Shown here: piece after piece, positions 8,896-17,700 of the stretch
How positions within the stretch are numbered: the first letter of the stretch is position 1
How the letters are laid out: each line of letters starts with the position of its first letter
Source: Verrucomicrobiota bacterium
GTDB taxonomy: Bacteria > Verrucomicrobiota > Verrucomicrobiia > Limisphaerales > JACRJY01
DNA length: 41,746 nucleotides
Assembly (NCBI GenBank): GCA_016235585.1
Contig: JACRJY010000198.1
Coordinates: 1-41,746, forward strand
Direction: 5' to 3'
Position numbers and translations under genes: made by a program
The notes under the pieces: model-generated
What the model was told of the DNA's origin: nothing
What the model saw: the letters and a program-made list of their open reading frames with translations, nothing else
Database searches by the model: none

Positions 8896-10542
8896 TCACG
8901 GCGTTCCCTGCAGCCGGTAAAACTTTCGCTCCGTGCCGGAATTAATGGGCGCGTTCACCCGCAGGACGCCGCCGGTGCTGCTGGTCACATTCGTCCATGG
9001 CTGCCAGTTCACCAGGTTCGTGGAGGATTCCAGCCGGTAGCTCGCGTTCTTTTCCAGGTTCAACCGAAGCTGCACCGTCCCATTGGTGGCCGGGCGCTCG
9101 GAGTGCAGGCCGACTTGAAACGCCCGCCCGGTGTGCGTCGGGTCGTGGCGGAACATCGGCCACGGACTGCGGGCCAGTGCGGCCCAGCCCTGAAACGCGT
9201 AGAGCTTACCGTCGTCGGAGCCGAAATAGACGACGCCCGTCGGGCCGATGACGGGCGCGCCACAGATGGGGCCGCCGACGGTGAATTGCCAGTCCACCGT
9301 GGCGTTGGTGGTCAGCGCGTAGAACATGCCCGCCTCGGTGCCGAAGTAAATCGTGCCGTCCCCGGCCAGCGCGGGCGAGGCGGTGATGGCCGCGCCAGCG
9401 GCGAACTGCCATTTCAGCGCGCCGCTCGCGCTGATGGCGTAGAGGTTGGATTCCACGCTGCCGACGTAGATAGTGCCGTCGGCGGCCACCACGGCGGGGG
9501 AGAAGTTGGAACTCGTCACGCCGGAGTCCCAGAGGAGCTGGCCGCTGGAATCAAAGGCGCAAAATGAAGATTGGGGAGACAAACCCGGTTGGAGAGTGGT
9601 TACGTTCGTGGTTCCACCGCCGGGCAAGGCGATCGTTTGCACGACCAAATTGGTGACAAGCAATCGGGATGGTGCCAGTGCCTCGCCGCGTGCAGAAAAT
9701 ACAGGAGAGGAAAAGAGCCTCCCGGTCGAAAGGAGCCTGATTCCCATTGTCTCGGTGGCGATTGCATTCAGCGGCCCGGCTCCAGAAGTGATTGTGGTAA
9801 TGCTGCGACCACCCGGGCCAGGAATCACATTTGTTGTGCTGAATGGGGTCAAGACAGCCAAATGAAAAACACCGCTTGGACTCACACTTAAGACCGCCCC
9901 AGTGGCACCGACGCTGTTCGATGAAGATTGGATTTCCCACTGGGGCTGGCCGTCAGGCTGGATTGCAGCCAGGGTAAAGCCCGACGGGTCGTTGGTGCTG
10001 TTTGTCGCAAAGACGTTCCGGCCTAGAAAGATTCCGTTGAGGTTTCCATCGGCCCCCAAGGCAAAATCATCAGGCGCTGGTCGCTGCCAGCGAATCGTGC
10101 CATCCGTGTTCAAGGCAAACAACCCGTTGGTCGTAGTCACGGTTGTCGCTGTTACACCGCCGGGGAGTGCAATCGTCGTGGCTTGCGACTGTTTTCCGCT
10201 CAAAAAAAGTGTCTGGCCGTCACCGATGACGACATTGCCTCTCACTGGAATTACAACCTCCCATTGTCGGCTGCCGTCTTCCAGGATCGCCGAGAGCTTG
10301 TGGGCAACATGGGTGAGCAGGTTGCCGCCGGGGCCTGTGACCGTGTTTGAGATGGTGAAACAAAAATAAACCATCCCGTTTTCCGCCAAGGCTGGCGCGG
10401 TGAGATATGTCCCGCCCGTATCGTATTCCCACAGCTTTGTCCCCGGCAATTCTGCGACCGCAGCGGTCAGCGGCCATGCCAACGCAGCCAGCAGGCAGAA
10501 CCATTGGTTCCAGCGCCTGAAATTGGGGCGGCTGTTGCTCAT
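8896..10542 (-). CDS. secreted PQQ-type beta-propeller protein
   Basis: The 548-residue protein has an export signal (MSNSRPNFRRWNQWFCLLAALAWPLTAAVA). It then has repeated propeller blades of the PQQ-like/quinoprotein type, e.g. 'VVAADGTIYVGSVESNLYAISASGALKWQF' and 'ALAGDGTIYFGTEAGMFYAL'. The last ~60 residues (YRLESSTNLVNWQPW ... FYRLQ) are a C-terminal domain common in verrucomicrobial exported proteins. I prefer the start at 10542 (GAGGAT just upstream) over an ATG 69 bases earlier because it gives a normal signal peptide. Base composition changes inside the gene: about 52-57% G+C from about 9550 to 10380 (N-terminal part), but about 72-77% in sampled lines below 9540. The gene sits between two copies of a duplicated segment. 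No catalytic function can be assigned. Confidence 0.82.
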   Translation of the reverse strand: MSNSRPNFRRWNQWFCLLAALAWPLTAAVAELPGTKLWEYDTGGTYLTAPALAENGMVYFCFTISNTVTGPGGNLLTHVAHKLSAILEDGSRQWEVVIPVRGNVVIGDGQTLFLSGKQSQATTIALPGGVTATTVTTTNGLFALNTDGTIRWQRPAPDDFALGADGNLNGIFLGRNVFATNSTNDPSGFTLAAIQPDGQPQWEIQSSSNSVGATGAVLSVSPSGVFHLAVLTPFSTTNVIPGPGGRSITTITSGAGPLNAIATETMGIRLLSTGRLFSSPVFSARGEALAPSRLLVTNLVVQTIALPGGGTTNVTTLQPGLSPQSSFCAFDSSGQLLWDSGVTSSNFSPAVVAADGTIYVGSVESNLYAISASGALKWQFAAGAAITASPALAGDGTIYFGTEAGMFYALTTNATVDWQFTVGGPICGAPVIGPTGVVYFGSDDGKLYAFQGWAALARSPWPMFRHDPTHTGRAFQVGLHSERPATNGTVQLRLNLEKNASYRLESSTNLVNWQPWTNVTSSTGGVLRVNAPINSGTERKFYRLQGTP

Positions 10543-10592
10543 ATCCTCGCTGTTTCTGGCATTCTTCCCGTGATGAAGCGAGCCGTTTCTTC

Positions 10593-10720
10593 GCCCCAGT
10601 TCCCACGGCACAGGTCCTCATCGGCCAGAATCCCGGAAACAGCCATGCGGGGAATCCAGCAGATTTGCGGCAGGCGGTTTTTTAACCACGGAGGAAACAC
10701 GGAACCAACACGGATTCCCT
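10593..10720 (-). pseudogene. relic of an aminotransferase 5' end with leader (right copy of duplication)
   Basis: Read on the minus strand from 10646, the sequence encodes MAVSGILADEDLCR and then loses similarity. The real aminotransferase at 8798 begins MTVSEILANEELRR. The leader upstream matches too, including the GGGGAATCCAGCAGATTTGC block and the 11-bp-period repeat. This is therefore a decayed fragment of a second copy, not a gene. Confidence 0.8.
10688..10720. repeat. 11-bp-period repeat, copy 2
   Basis: Units ACGGAGGAAAC, ACGGAACCAAC, ACGGATTCCCT at exact 11-bp spacing, preceded by TTTTTTAACC. It lies at the end of the duplicated segment, upstream of ispD. Confidence 0.8.
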
Positions 10721-10790
10721 CAAAACGATCAGGCATTTTGCCGCACGTGGCGGGAGTTGAAGTCGCCGCGCGGCCCGGTAGGATGGCCGC

Positions 10791-11477
10791 ATGGTTTCCG
10801 CCATCATCGTCGCCGCCGGCAAGGGCACCCGCATGGGGCCGGACGTGGACAAGCTGTTTCTCCCCGTCGCGGGCCGCCCGCTCGTCGCCCACACGTGGCG
10901 GCGGTTCGACGCCGCGCCGGGCGTGGATGAAATCATCCTCGTCGTGCGCGACGGGATGCAGGGTGCCTTCGCCGAAATGGCGGCGGAATACGGTTTCAAA
11001 AAACCGCACCGCCTCGTCGCCGGCGGCAAGGAGCGGCAGGACTCGGTGTGGAACGGGTTGCAGGCGCTCGCCCCGGCGGCGGAAATCGTGGCGATTCAGG
11101 ACGGCGCGCGGCCCTGCACGGCGCCGGCGGTGATTGCCGCGACCATCGCCGCCGCCCGCGAAACCGGCGCGGCGGTCGCCGCGCAGCGCGTGACCGACAC
11201 CATCAAGGAGTCCGACGGCGGCGCGCTCGTGGCGCGGCACATTGACCGCGCGCGGCTCTGGGCCGTGCAGACACCGCAGACTTTTCGCGTGCCGGTGATT
11301 CGCCGGGCGTTGCAGACGGTGCGCGAGCGCGGCTTGCTCGTGACGGATGACACCGCCGCGTGCGAACTCATCGGCCAGCCCGTGAAACTCGTCGAGAGCG
11401 CCGCGCCGAATCCCAAGGTGACCACTCTCTCGGATGTGCCCTACATCGAGCTGCTGCTCCAGCGGGAAGCGGCGTAG
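10791..11477 (+). CDS. ispD: 2-C-methyl-D-erythritol 4-phosphate cytidylyltransferase
   Basis: This cytosolic enzyme joins CTP and methylerythritol phosphate in the MEP route to isoprenoids. The 228-residue product has the nucleotide loop AAGKGTRMG (residues 8-16) with Lys21, 'GGKERQDSVWNGL', 'QDGARP' (usually HDGARP), 'TPQTF' and 'VTDDTAACE', in the family order and length. GGTAGGAT lies seven to eleven bases before the ATG, a fair Shine-Dalgarno. It faces the dimethylformamidase-like gene convergently, with a strong inverted repeat in the gap. No ispF or other MEP gene is in the window. Confidence 0.95.
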   Translation: MVSAIIVAAGKGTRMGPDVDKLFLPVAGRPLVAHTWRRFDAAPGVDEIILVVRDGMQGAFAEMAAEYGFKKPHRLVAGGKERQDSVWNGLQALAPAAEIVAIQDGARPCTAPAVIAATIAAARETGAAVAAQRVTDTIKESDGGALVARHIDRARLWAVQTPQTFRVPVIRRALQTVRERGLLVTDDTAACELIGQPVKLVESAAPNPKVTTLSDVPYIELLLQREAA

Positions 11478-11490
11478 TTGTTGGCAACGA

Positions 11491-11560
11491 GGAGCGCCGA
11501 GCATTGCTCGGCAGGCGAGAACAATTGTGGCAAACCGTGCCGAGCAATGCTCGGCGCTCC
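11491..11560. terminator. perfect 22-bp inverted repeat between convergent genes
   Basis: Positions 11491-11512 and 11539-11560 are exact reverse complements over 22 bp around a 26-bp loop. Each arm is itself nearly palindromic (GCCGAGCA/TGCTCGGC). It occupies the gap between the stop codons of ispD and the converging minus-strand gene, so it can serve as a two-way terminator. There is no obvious T-run. It looks like a REP-type dispersed element. Confidence 0.75.
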
Positions 11561-11580
11561 AACTCTGCGGCGCGGGTTCC

Positions 11581-13128
11581 TCAACCCAGCGCCCGTTTCA
11601 ACAAGTTCGAGGTGATGCGCTGCACGCGCTCGTCCGGCCCGTGCGGACGCGACCAGTGCGACCACGGAAGCATATGCCCCGGCGGATCGCCCAAGCCCTG
11701 CGCCCAGAAAATGGTCGCAGCGTTGAACACGAAGTTTTTCTTCGGGCCGGGATAAATTGTGGCGGTCCAGTGGGCGGGCGTAGTGCCGCCGGCCCACACG
11801 AGCCCCTCGGCCACGACTTCGTTGCCGGGAATTTTCGCGGGCGCACCGTGATGTTCCCAGCCGACGAGGCCGGGAATCGAGTCGCCCTTCTTCATGCCGG
11901 TGCCGGCGAAAATCCAGTGGTTCGGTTTGGTGCAGGTCCAGTCGCCACCGCCGTTGAAGGGGATGATGCTGCGCGCGCCGATGATGAGGCTCTCGTCGGG
12001 GCCGACGCGCTTCCATTCCTTGGTGAAGACGCGTTCCGCCTGCGAAATCTCGGCATCGGTGAGTCCGCCAAAGAGTCCGGCGCGTTCGAGGATGCGATGG
12101 GCGCGCCCGTCGGAGGACGGCAGGAAGGGCGTGACGCCGAAGACGGAATTGCCGCAGAGCCAGAGCACGTTCACGCCGTCGTCAATCGCCTTCTTCACCG
12201 CGTGGTATTGCCGCACGTCCCAATACTCGTCGTGGCCGATGCTGATGAAGGTTTTGCAGCGCGTGATCTGCGCGGCGTCGAGGCAGTCGCTGTTCGAGCA
12301 ATACGTCACGTCGTAGCCCTGCTGCTCCAGCCAGTAGGCGGCGGGGAACTCGAAGCACAGCCACTCGCCGCTGCCGAGCGACTGCGGATTCTCGTAAATC
12401 TGCGCATACTTCGCGTAGGGCCGGTCGAAGCTCACGGCCACGTCGCGCGCGTGCGCGCCGCGCGGGTCGGTGTAGAGCGAATGGCTGTCGGGCCATTTGT
12501 TGTAGGCCTGCCAAGTGTTGTCGCTGCACTGGAAGAGAATGTCGGCCTTGCGCGTGTCGCGGACGATGAAGACGACGTAGTTCTGCCAGTAGGGCTTGTC
12601 CGTCGCCTCGGGAATCGTCGTGAGTCGGCCAAGATAGACGCCGCTCGGCCAGTCGGCGGGAATTTTTATTGAAACGCTCGGCTCCCATTTGCACTCGCGC
12701 AGTCGCTTCGGGCCGATCTCCGGGTCGGGCTGCTTTTTTCCCGCGAGCGGGCCGAGCACCGTCATCAGCCGTGCGCCGCGTCCGCCGTAGTAGCCGGTGC
12801 GGAAAATCTCGAGGGTGAACTTCGCCGCCGGATTCGTGCTGACGAAAATGTCGAGTGTTTCGCCCGCAAGCACGGATTGCTTCGAGCAGTAGCCCTCGAT
12901 GTTCGAGGCGCGGAAGCCGGCGGCCTTGTCGAGTTTTACGCGCGTGAGCTGCCAGTCGAGCGCGCCCGCACGGGAGTTTTCCTTCGGGATGATGGTCGGC
13001 TTCGGAGCCGCAGGCGCAGCCACAGCATCACCGCCACCCACCGCGCTGGCCAGCGCGGCGACCGCGCCCGCCTTGAGAAAGTCGCGGCGCGCAAGCGAGG
13101 CGCGTTGCTGGCTCTTGTTTTTTTCCAT
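11581..13128 (-). CDS. Tat-exported N,N-dimethylformamidase beta-subunit-like protein
   Basis: The 515-residue protein starts with a twin-arginine signal: basic n-region, ARRDFLKA (Arg14-Arg15) and an Ala/Gly-rich h-region to about residue 38. The rest resembles the large-subunit domain of N,N-dimethylformamidase, with the sequence 'FRTGYYGGRGARLM', 'WPSGVYLGRL', 'FIVRD', then 'GHDEYWD' and 'AKKAIDDGVNVLWLCGNSVFG'. In characterised enzymes this domain carries a mononuclear iron site; I cannot confirm ligands here. Related exported proteins in Planctomycetes and Verrucomicrobiota are mostly of unknown substrate. I chose the start at 13128 because it begins the Tat signal; 57 open codons upstream look non-coding. 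It is divergent from the DUF1501 gene across 158 bp. Confidence 0.82.
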   Translation of the reverse strand: MEKNKSQQRASLARRDFLKAGAVAALASAVGGGDAVAAPAAPKPTIIPKENSRAGALDWQLTRVKLDKAAGFRASNIEGYCSKQSVLAGETLDIFVSTNPAAKFTLEIFRTGYYGGRGARLMTVLGPLAGKKQPDPEIGPKRLRECKWEPSVSIKIPADWPSGVYLGRLTTIPEATDKPYWQNYVVFIVRDTRKADILFQCSDNTWQAYNKWPDSHSLYTDPRGAHARDVAVSFDRPYAKYAQIYENPQSLGSGEWLCFEFPAAYWLEQQGYDVTYCSNSDCLDAAQITRCKTFISIGHDEYWDVRQYHAVKKAIDDGVNVLWLCGNSVFGVTPFLPSSDGRAHRILERAGLFGGLTDAEISQAERVFTKEWKRVGPDESLIIGARSIIPFNGGGDWTCTKPNHWIFAGTGMKKGDSIPGLVGWEHHGAPAKIPGNEVVAEGLVWAGGTTPAHWTATIYPGPKKNFVFNAATIFWAQGLGDPPGHMLPWSHWSRPHGPDERVQRITSNLLKRALG

Positions 13129-13286
13129 GCGTGTTGTGATGAGGATGAGAGTATTCCTCGGACGAGGAGCGAGCGAGCAGGATTCATGAGGGAGCCGGGG
13201 GCAGCGAGCATGGCGGGGCAACCAGCGGCAAGGTTTCGACAAGAATTGCGAAAATGGCGGGCGAACCAGTGGCAGTCTAAACCCGC

Positions 13287-14711
13287 ATGAATACAACAAA
13301 TCAGCTTTCTCGCTGGCAGAACTTTCCCTCCAGCCGCCGGCAGTTTCTCCATCGGTTCGGCATGGGCTTCGGCGCGTTGAGCCTCGCGGGCATGGTGCCG
13401 GAGCTGCTCTCGCCGTCGGGAGCGGAGGCGGGCGTTTCCATGTCGCCGCTGACGCCGCGCCAGCCGCACTTCGCGCCGAAGGCCAAGCGGGTCATCAGCA
13501 TTTTCGCGCAGGGCGGGCCGTCGCATCTCGACACGTGGGATCCGAAGCCGGATCTCGCCAGGCAGGACGGCAAGCCCATCGGAGAAGGCAGCGGCGTGGC
13601 ATGGGGGTCGCCGTTCAAGTTCAATAAAATGGGCAGGAGCGGCGTGGAGGTGAGCGAGGTGTTCCCGAACCTCGGCCAGCACATTGACGACATGTGCGTC
13701 GTCCGCTCGATGTATATTGATGCGCCGGTGCATGAGTTCTGCACGGTGATGATGAACACCGGGTCGGGCCGGCTGGTGAAGCCCAGCGTCGGCTCGTGGG
13801 TGACTTACGGCCTCGGCAGCGAGAATCAGAACCTGCCCGGCTTCATCGTCCTCGCGCCCGGCACGCCGCTGGCCGGGGCGCAGAACTGGCGCTCGGCCTT
13901 TCTTCCCGGCGCGTATCAGGGCACGCACATCAACACGCGCTACACGAGCATCGAGAAGCTGATCGAGAACATCCGCAACGGCTACACCTCGCGCGGGGAG
14001 CAGCGCGAACAGCTCGATTTGCTGGCGAAGGTCAACTCGCTCCACAGCCAGCAGCTCCAGAAGGACGCGGCGCTCGAGGCGCGCATCCAGTCCTTTGAGC
14101 TCGCCTTCCAGATGCAGATGGAGGCGAGCGACGCGTTTGATGTGTCGAAGGAGCCAGAGGCCGTGCGCGCGGCCTACGCGGCGGACACCGAACAGGGCCG
14201 CCAGATGCTCATCGCCCGCCGGCTGCTGGAGCGCGGCGTGCGCATGGTGCAGGTGTGGCACAACGGCTGGGATCATCATGCCGGACTCGAGGCCGCCATG
14301 CGCCGCAAGGGCGGCGAGTGCGACAAGCCCATCGCGGCCTTCATGAACGACCTCAAGCAGCGCGGGCTGTTCAAGGACACGCTCGTCGTGTGGGGCGGCG
14401 AATTTGGCCGCACGCCCACACGGCAGCTTCCCAACGCCACGAGCCGCTTCGAAGTGCCGGGCCGCGACCACAACAACCGCGGCTTCAGCTACTGGCTCGC
14501 GGGCGGCGGCGTGAAGGGCGGCTTGGCTTATGGCGAGACCGACGAGTTTGGCCAGTCCGCCGTCGTCCACAAAGTCCACGTGCATGACCTGCACGCCACG
14601 ATTCTTCATCTGCTCGGTTTCGACCATGAGAAGCTGACCTACCGTTACAACGGCCGCGATTTCCGGCTGACCGATGTCTATGGAAACGTGGTGAAAGACA
14701 TCATCGCCTGA
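13287..14711 (+). CDS. DUF1501 family protein (sulfatase-like fold), Tat-exported
   Basis: The 474-residue protein begins with a twin-arginine signal (SSRRQFLHRFGMGFGALSLAGM, Arg17-Arg18). It has the DUF1501 signature 'SIFAQGGPSHLDTWDPKPDLARQ', 'VVRSMYIDAPVHEFCTVMMNTG', 'GSWVTYGLG', and near the C-terminus 'LVVWGGEFGRTP..', 'GRDHNNRGFSYWLAGGGVKGG'. DUF1501 belongs to the alkaline phosphatase/sulfatase-like superfamily; its substrate is unknown. The next gene starts ten bases after its stop and encodes the cytochrome/DUF1549/DUF1553 protein, its usual partner in Planctomycetes and Verrucomicrobiota, so the two almost certainly form an operon. Confidence 0.93.
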   Translation: MNTTNQLSRWQNFPSSRRQFLHRFGMGFGALSLAGMVPELLSPSGAEAGVSMSPLTPRQPHFAPKAKRVISIFAQGGPSHLDTWDPKPDLARQDGKPIGEGSGVAWGSPFKFNKMGRSGVEVSEVFPNLGQHIDDMCVVRSMYIDAPVHEFCTVMMNTGSGRLVKPSVGSWVTYGLGSENQNLPGFIVLAPGTPLAGAQNWRSAFLPGAYQGTHINTRYTSIEKLIENIRNGYTSRGEQREQLDLLAKVNSLHSQQLQKDAALEARIQSFELAFQMQMEASDAFDVSKEPEAVRAAYAADTEQGRQMLIARRLLERGVRMVQVWHNGWDHHAGLEAAMRRKGGECDKPIAAFMNDLKQRGLFKDTLVVWGGEFGRTPTRQLPNATSRFEVPGRDHNNRGFSYWLAGGGVKGGLAYGETDEFGQSAVVHKVHVHDLHATILHLLGFDHEKLTYRYNGRDFRLTDVYGNVVKDIIA

Positions 14712-14721
14712 CCCAACACCC

Positions 14722-17700
14722 ATGAAGACACCCCCTCATTCAACGGCCTCTCCCCTGTGGAGAGGGAGCTGTGGAGACCCCGCGTTCCGACTCGGAGGAG
14801 CATCCAACAAACCACGCGCTGACGCATCCTGCTCCCTCTCCCCGGTGGAGAGGGCCGTGGCGCCGCTGGCGGCGGCGCTGGTGCTTTTCCTGGGTGGCGC
14901 GGCGGGCTTCGCCGCCTCGGAAGGCTCCAAGCTCACGCCGCAGGAGCTGGACTTCTTCGAGCGCAACATCCGTCCCGTGCTTTCCGAAAAATGCTACAAG
15001 TGCCACAGCACGCAGCCCGACGCGAAAATCAAGGGCGGCCTCGACCTCGGCACGCGCGATGGCGTGATGAAGGGCGGCGACAACGGCCCGTCCATCGTGC
15101 CCGGCAGGCCCAATGACAGCCTGCTCATCAAATCCCTCAAGACTTCCAGCGACGACGAACTGATGCCGCCGAAGAAAGAGGGCGGCAAGCTCAAGCCGGA
15201 TCAAATCGCCGCCTTCGAGCAGTGGGTGAAAATGGGCGCGCCCGACCCGCGCTCCGCGAAATCCGCCGCCAAGAAATACGGCCCCGACTCCGAGAAGGCG
15301 AAGAACCACCCGTTCTTCAACGCCGTCAGGCCCGTCACCGTGCCCGACGTGAAGGGAAAGTGGTTCATCAAGACGCCGGTGGACAACTTCATCCTCGCGA
15401 AGCTTGAGGCCAGCTCCATGATGCCTTCCAAGCAGGCGGACAAGCGCACGCTCATCCGCCGCGCGACGTTCGACCTGCTCGGCCTGCCGCCCACGCCCGC
15501 CGAGGTGGAGGCGTTTCTCGCCGACAAGTCGCTGAACGCCTTCGAGAAGGTCGTCGGGCGCCTGCTCGCCTCGCCGCACTACGGCGAGCGCTGGGGCCGC
15601 TACTGGCTCGACGTGGCGCGCTACGGCGACACGCTGGGCGACACCATCCGCAACCGCGACAACCGCTACCTCTACTCGTTCACCTACCGCGACTACGTCA
15701 TCAGGGCGTTCAACGACGACAAGCCCTACGACCAGTTCCTCATCGAGCAGATCGCCGCCGACCGCCTGCCGCTGGGGCAGGATCGCAGTCCGCTGGCGGC
15801 GCTGGGCTTCCTCACGCTGGGCAACCGCTTCCAAAACGACGCGAACCAGATCATTGACGACCGCATTGACGTGATCTGCCGGGGCACGATGGGGCTGACG
15901 ACGTCCTGCGCGCGCTGCCATGACCACAAGTTCGACCCCATCTCGATGAAGGACTACTACGCGCTGCACGGCGTGCTCAACAGCGTGGCCGAGCCGCCCG
16001 AGCCGCCGATGCTCGCCGCCGTGAAAAGCACGCCGGCATATCAGGACTTCCTCCGCGAGATCGAGAAGGCCGAGCTGGAGCTGGCGCAGTTCCGCGCCGA
16101 AAACGAGCGGAGCATCATCACCAACCAGCATTCCCGCGTCGGCGAATACCTGGTGGCGAACCACGACTGGGCGCACGCGGATCAGACCAACGGCGTCTCG
16201 AAGAACGTCTTCTTCCGCCAGCTCAACCTCGACAACACGATGGCCGGCAGCCTCGAGCGGCACTTGCAGAAGGCCGCGAAGAAGCACGACCCGGTGTTCG
16301 CGCCGTGGGCGGCGTTCAGCGCGCTTTCCAGGAAAGAATTCTCCACCCGTGCGCCCGCGCTAGTGGCGGCCTTCGCCGCCAACCGCGACAAGGAAAGGCC
16401 GCTGCATCCGCTCGTCGCGCGGATGTTCACCGGGCCCGCGCCCGGCTCGCTGAAGGACGTGGCGGACCGCTACGGAAAACTTTTCTCCGACGTGGACCGC
16501 CAGTGGCAGGCCGTGCTGGCCCAGCACCGCGCGCGCTACCGCGCCGCCGGGCTGGCCACCGCCAGTGAGCCGAAAAAATTCGCCGACGCGAACCTCGAGG
16601 GCCTGCGCGCGGTGCTCTACGACGGCGGCCCGCTGACGGTGGACCCGCGCGATTTCCGGCGGCTCACCAGCATGAACACCGAGTCGAAGGAAAACCTCCT
16701 CGTGAAGAAAATCAACGACATCAAAATCAAGCATCCCGGCTCGCCGCCGCGCGCGATGGCGCTGGAGGACATGGCGCGCCCGCGCGACTCGGCGATTTTC
16801 CTGCGCGGCAACGCCAACAGCCGCGGCGCGGTGGTGCCCCGGCAGTTCCTGGAGATTCTCGCCGGGCCGCAGCCGCAGCCGTTCAAGGACGGCAGCGGCC
16901 GCCTGGATCTCGCCCGCGCCATTGCCAGCAAAGACAACCCGCTCACGGCGCGCGTGATGGTCAACCGCGTCTGGCACTATCATTTCGGGCAGGGCATCGT
17001 CACGTCGCCGAGCGACTTCGGCCTCGTGGGCGAGCCGCCGTCGCACCCCGAACTGCTCGACTGGCTGGCGGGCCAGTTCATGGAGAACAAATGGTCGGTC
17101 AAGCACATGCACCGGCTCATCATGCTTTCCTCGACCTATCAGCAAAGCAGCGACGACAATCCGCGCTACATCGCCAAGGATCAGGGCAACCTGCTGCTCT
17201 GGCGGCAGAACCGCCAGCGGCTCGACTTCGAGGCGACGCGCGACACACTGCTCGCGGTATCCGGCACGCTCGACGAAACGATGGGCGGTCAGCCGGTGGA
17301 CTTGGCGCAAGACCCCGCGCCGCCGCGCCGCACGGTGTATGGCTTCATCAACCGCGCCGCGCTGCCGGAGTTCTTCAACACCTTCGACTTCGCCCCGCCG
17401 GACATCAGCAGCCCCAAGCGCATGATGACCACCGTGCCGCAGCAGGCGCTCTTCCTGCTCAACGCGCCGTTCGTCATCCAGCAGGCCAAGGCGCTCGCTG
17501 CGCGGCCCGATCTCGCCAAGGCCGGCAGCGACGAGAAGCGCATCAGGCAGACCTACCAGCGGCTCTACCAGCGCGAGCCGACGAAAGAGGAATTGCGCCT
17601 CGGACTGGAATTCATCCGGCAGCAGACCGCCCGCAAGTCCGACACCCCGCCGCCGCCGGCCTGGCGCTACGGTTACGGCGGAATTGACCCGCAGACCAAG

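Noticed and set aside
12936-14723. A 595-codon minus-strand open frame spanning the DUF1501 gene and part of the dimethylformamidase-like gene
   Set aside because: It runs antisense to one and out of frame with the other and has no family features.
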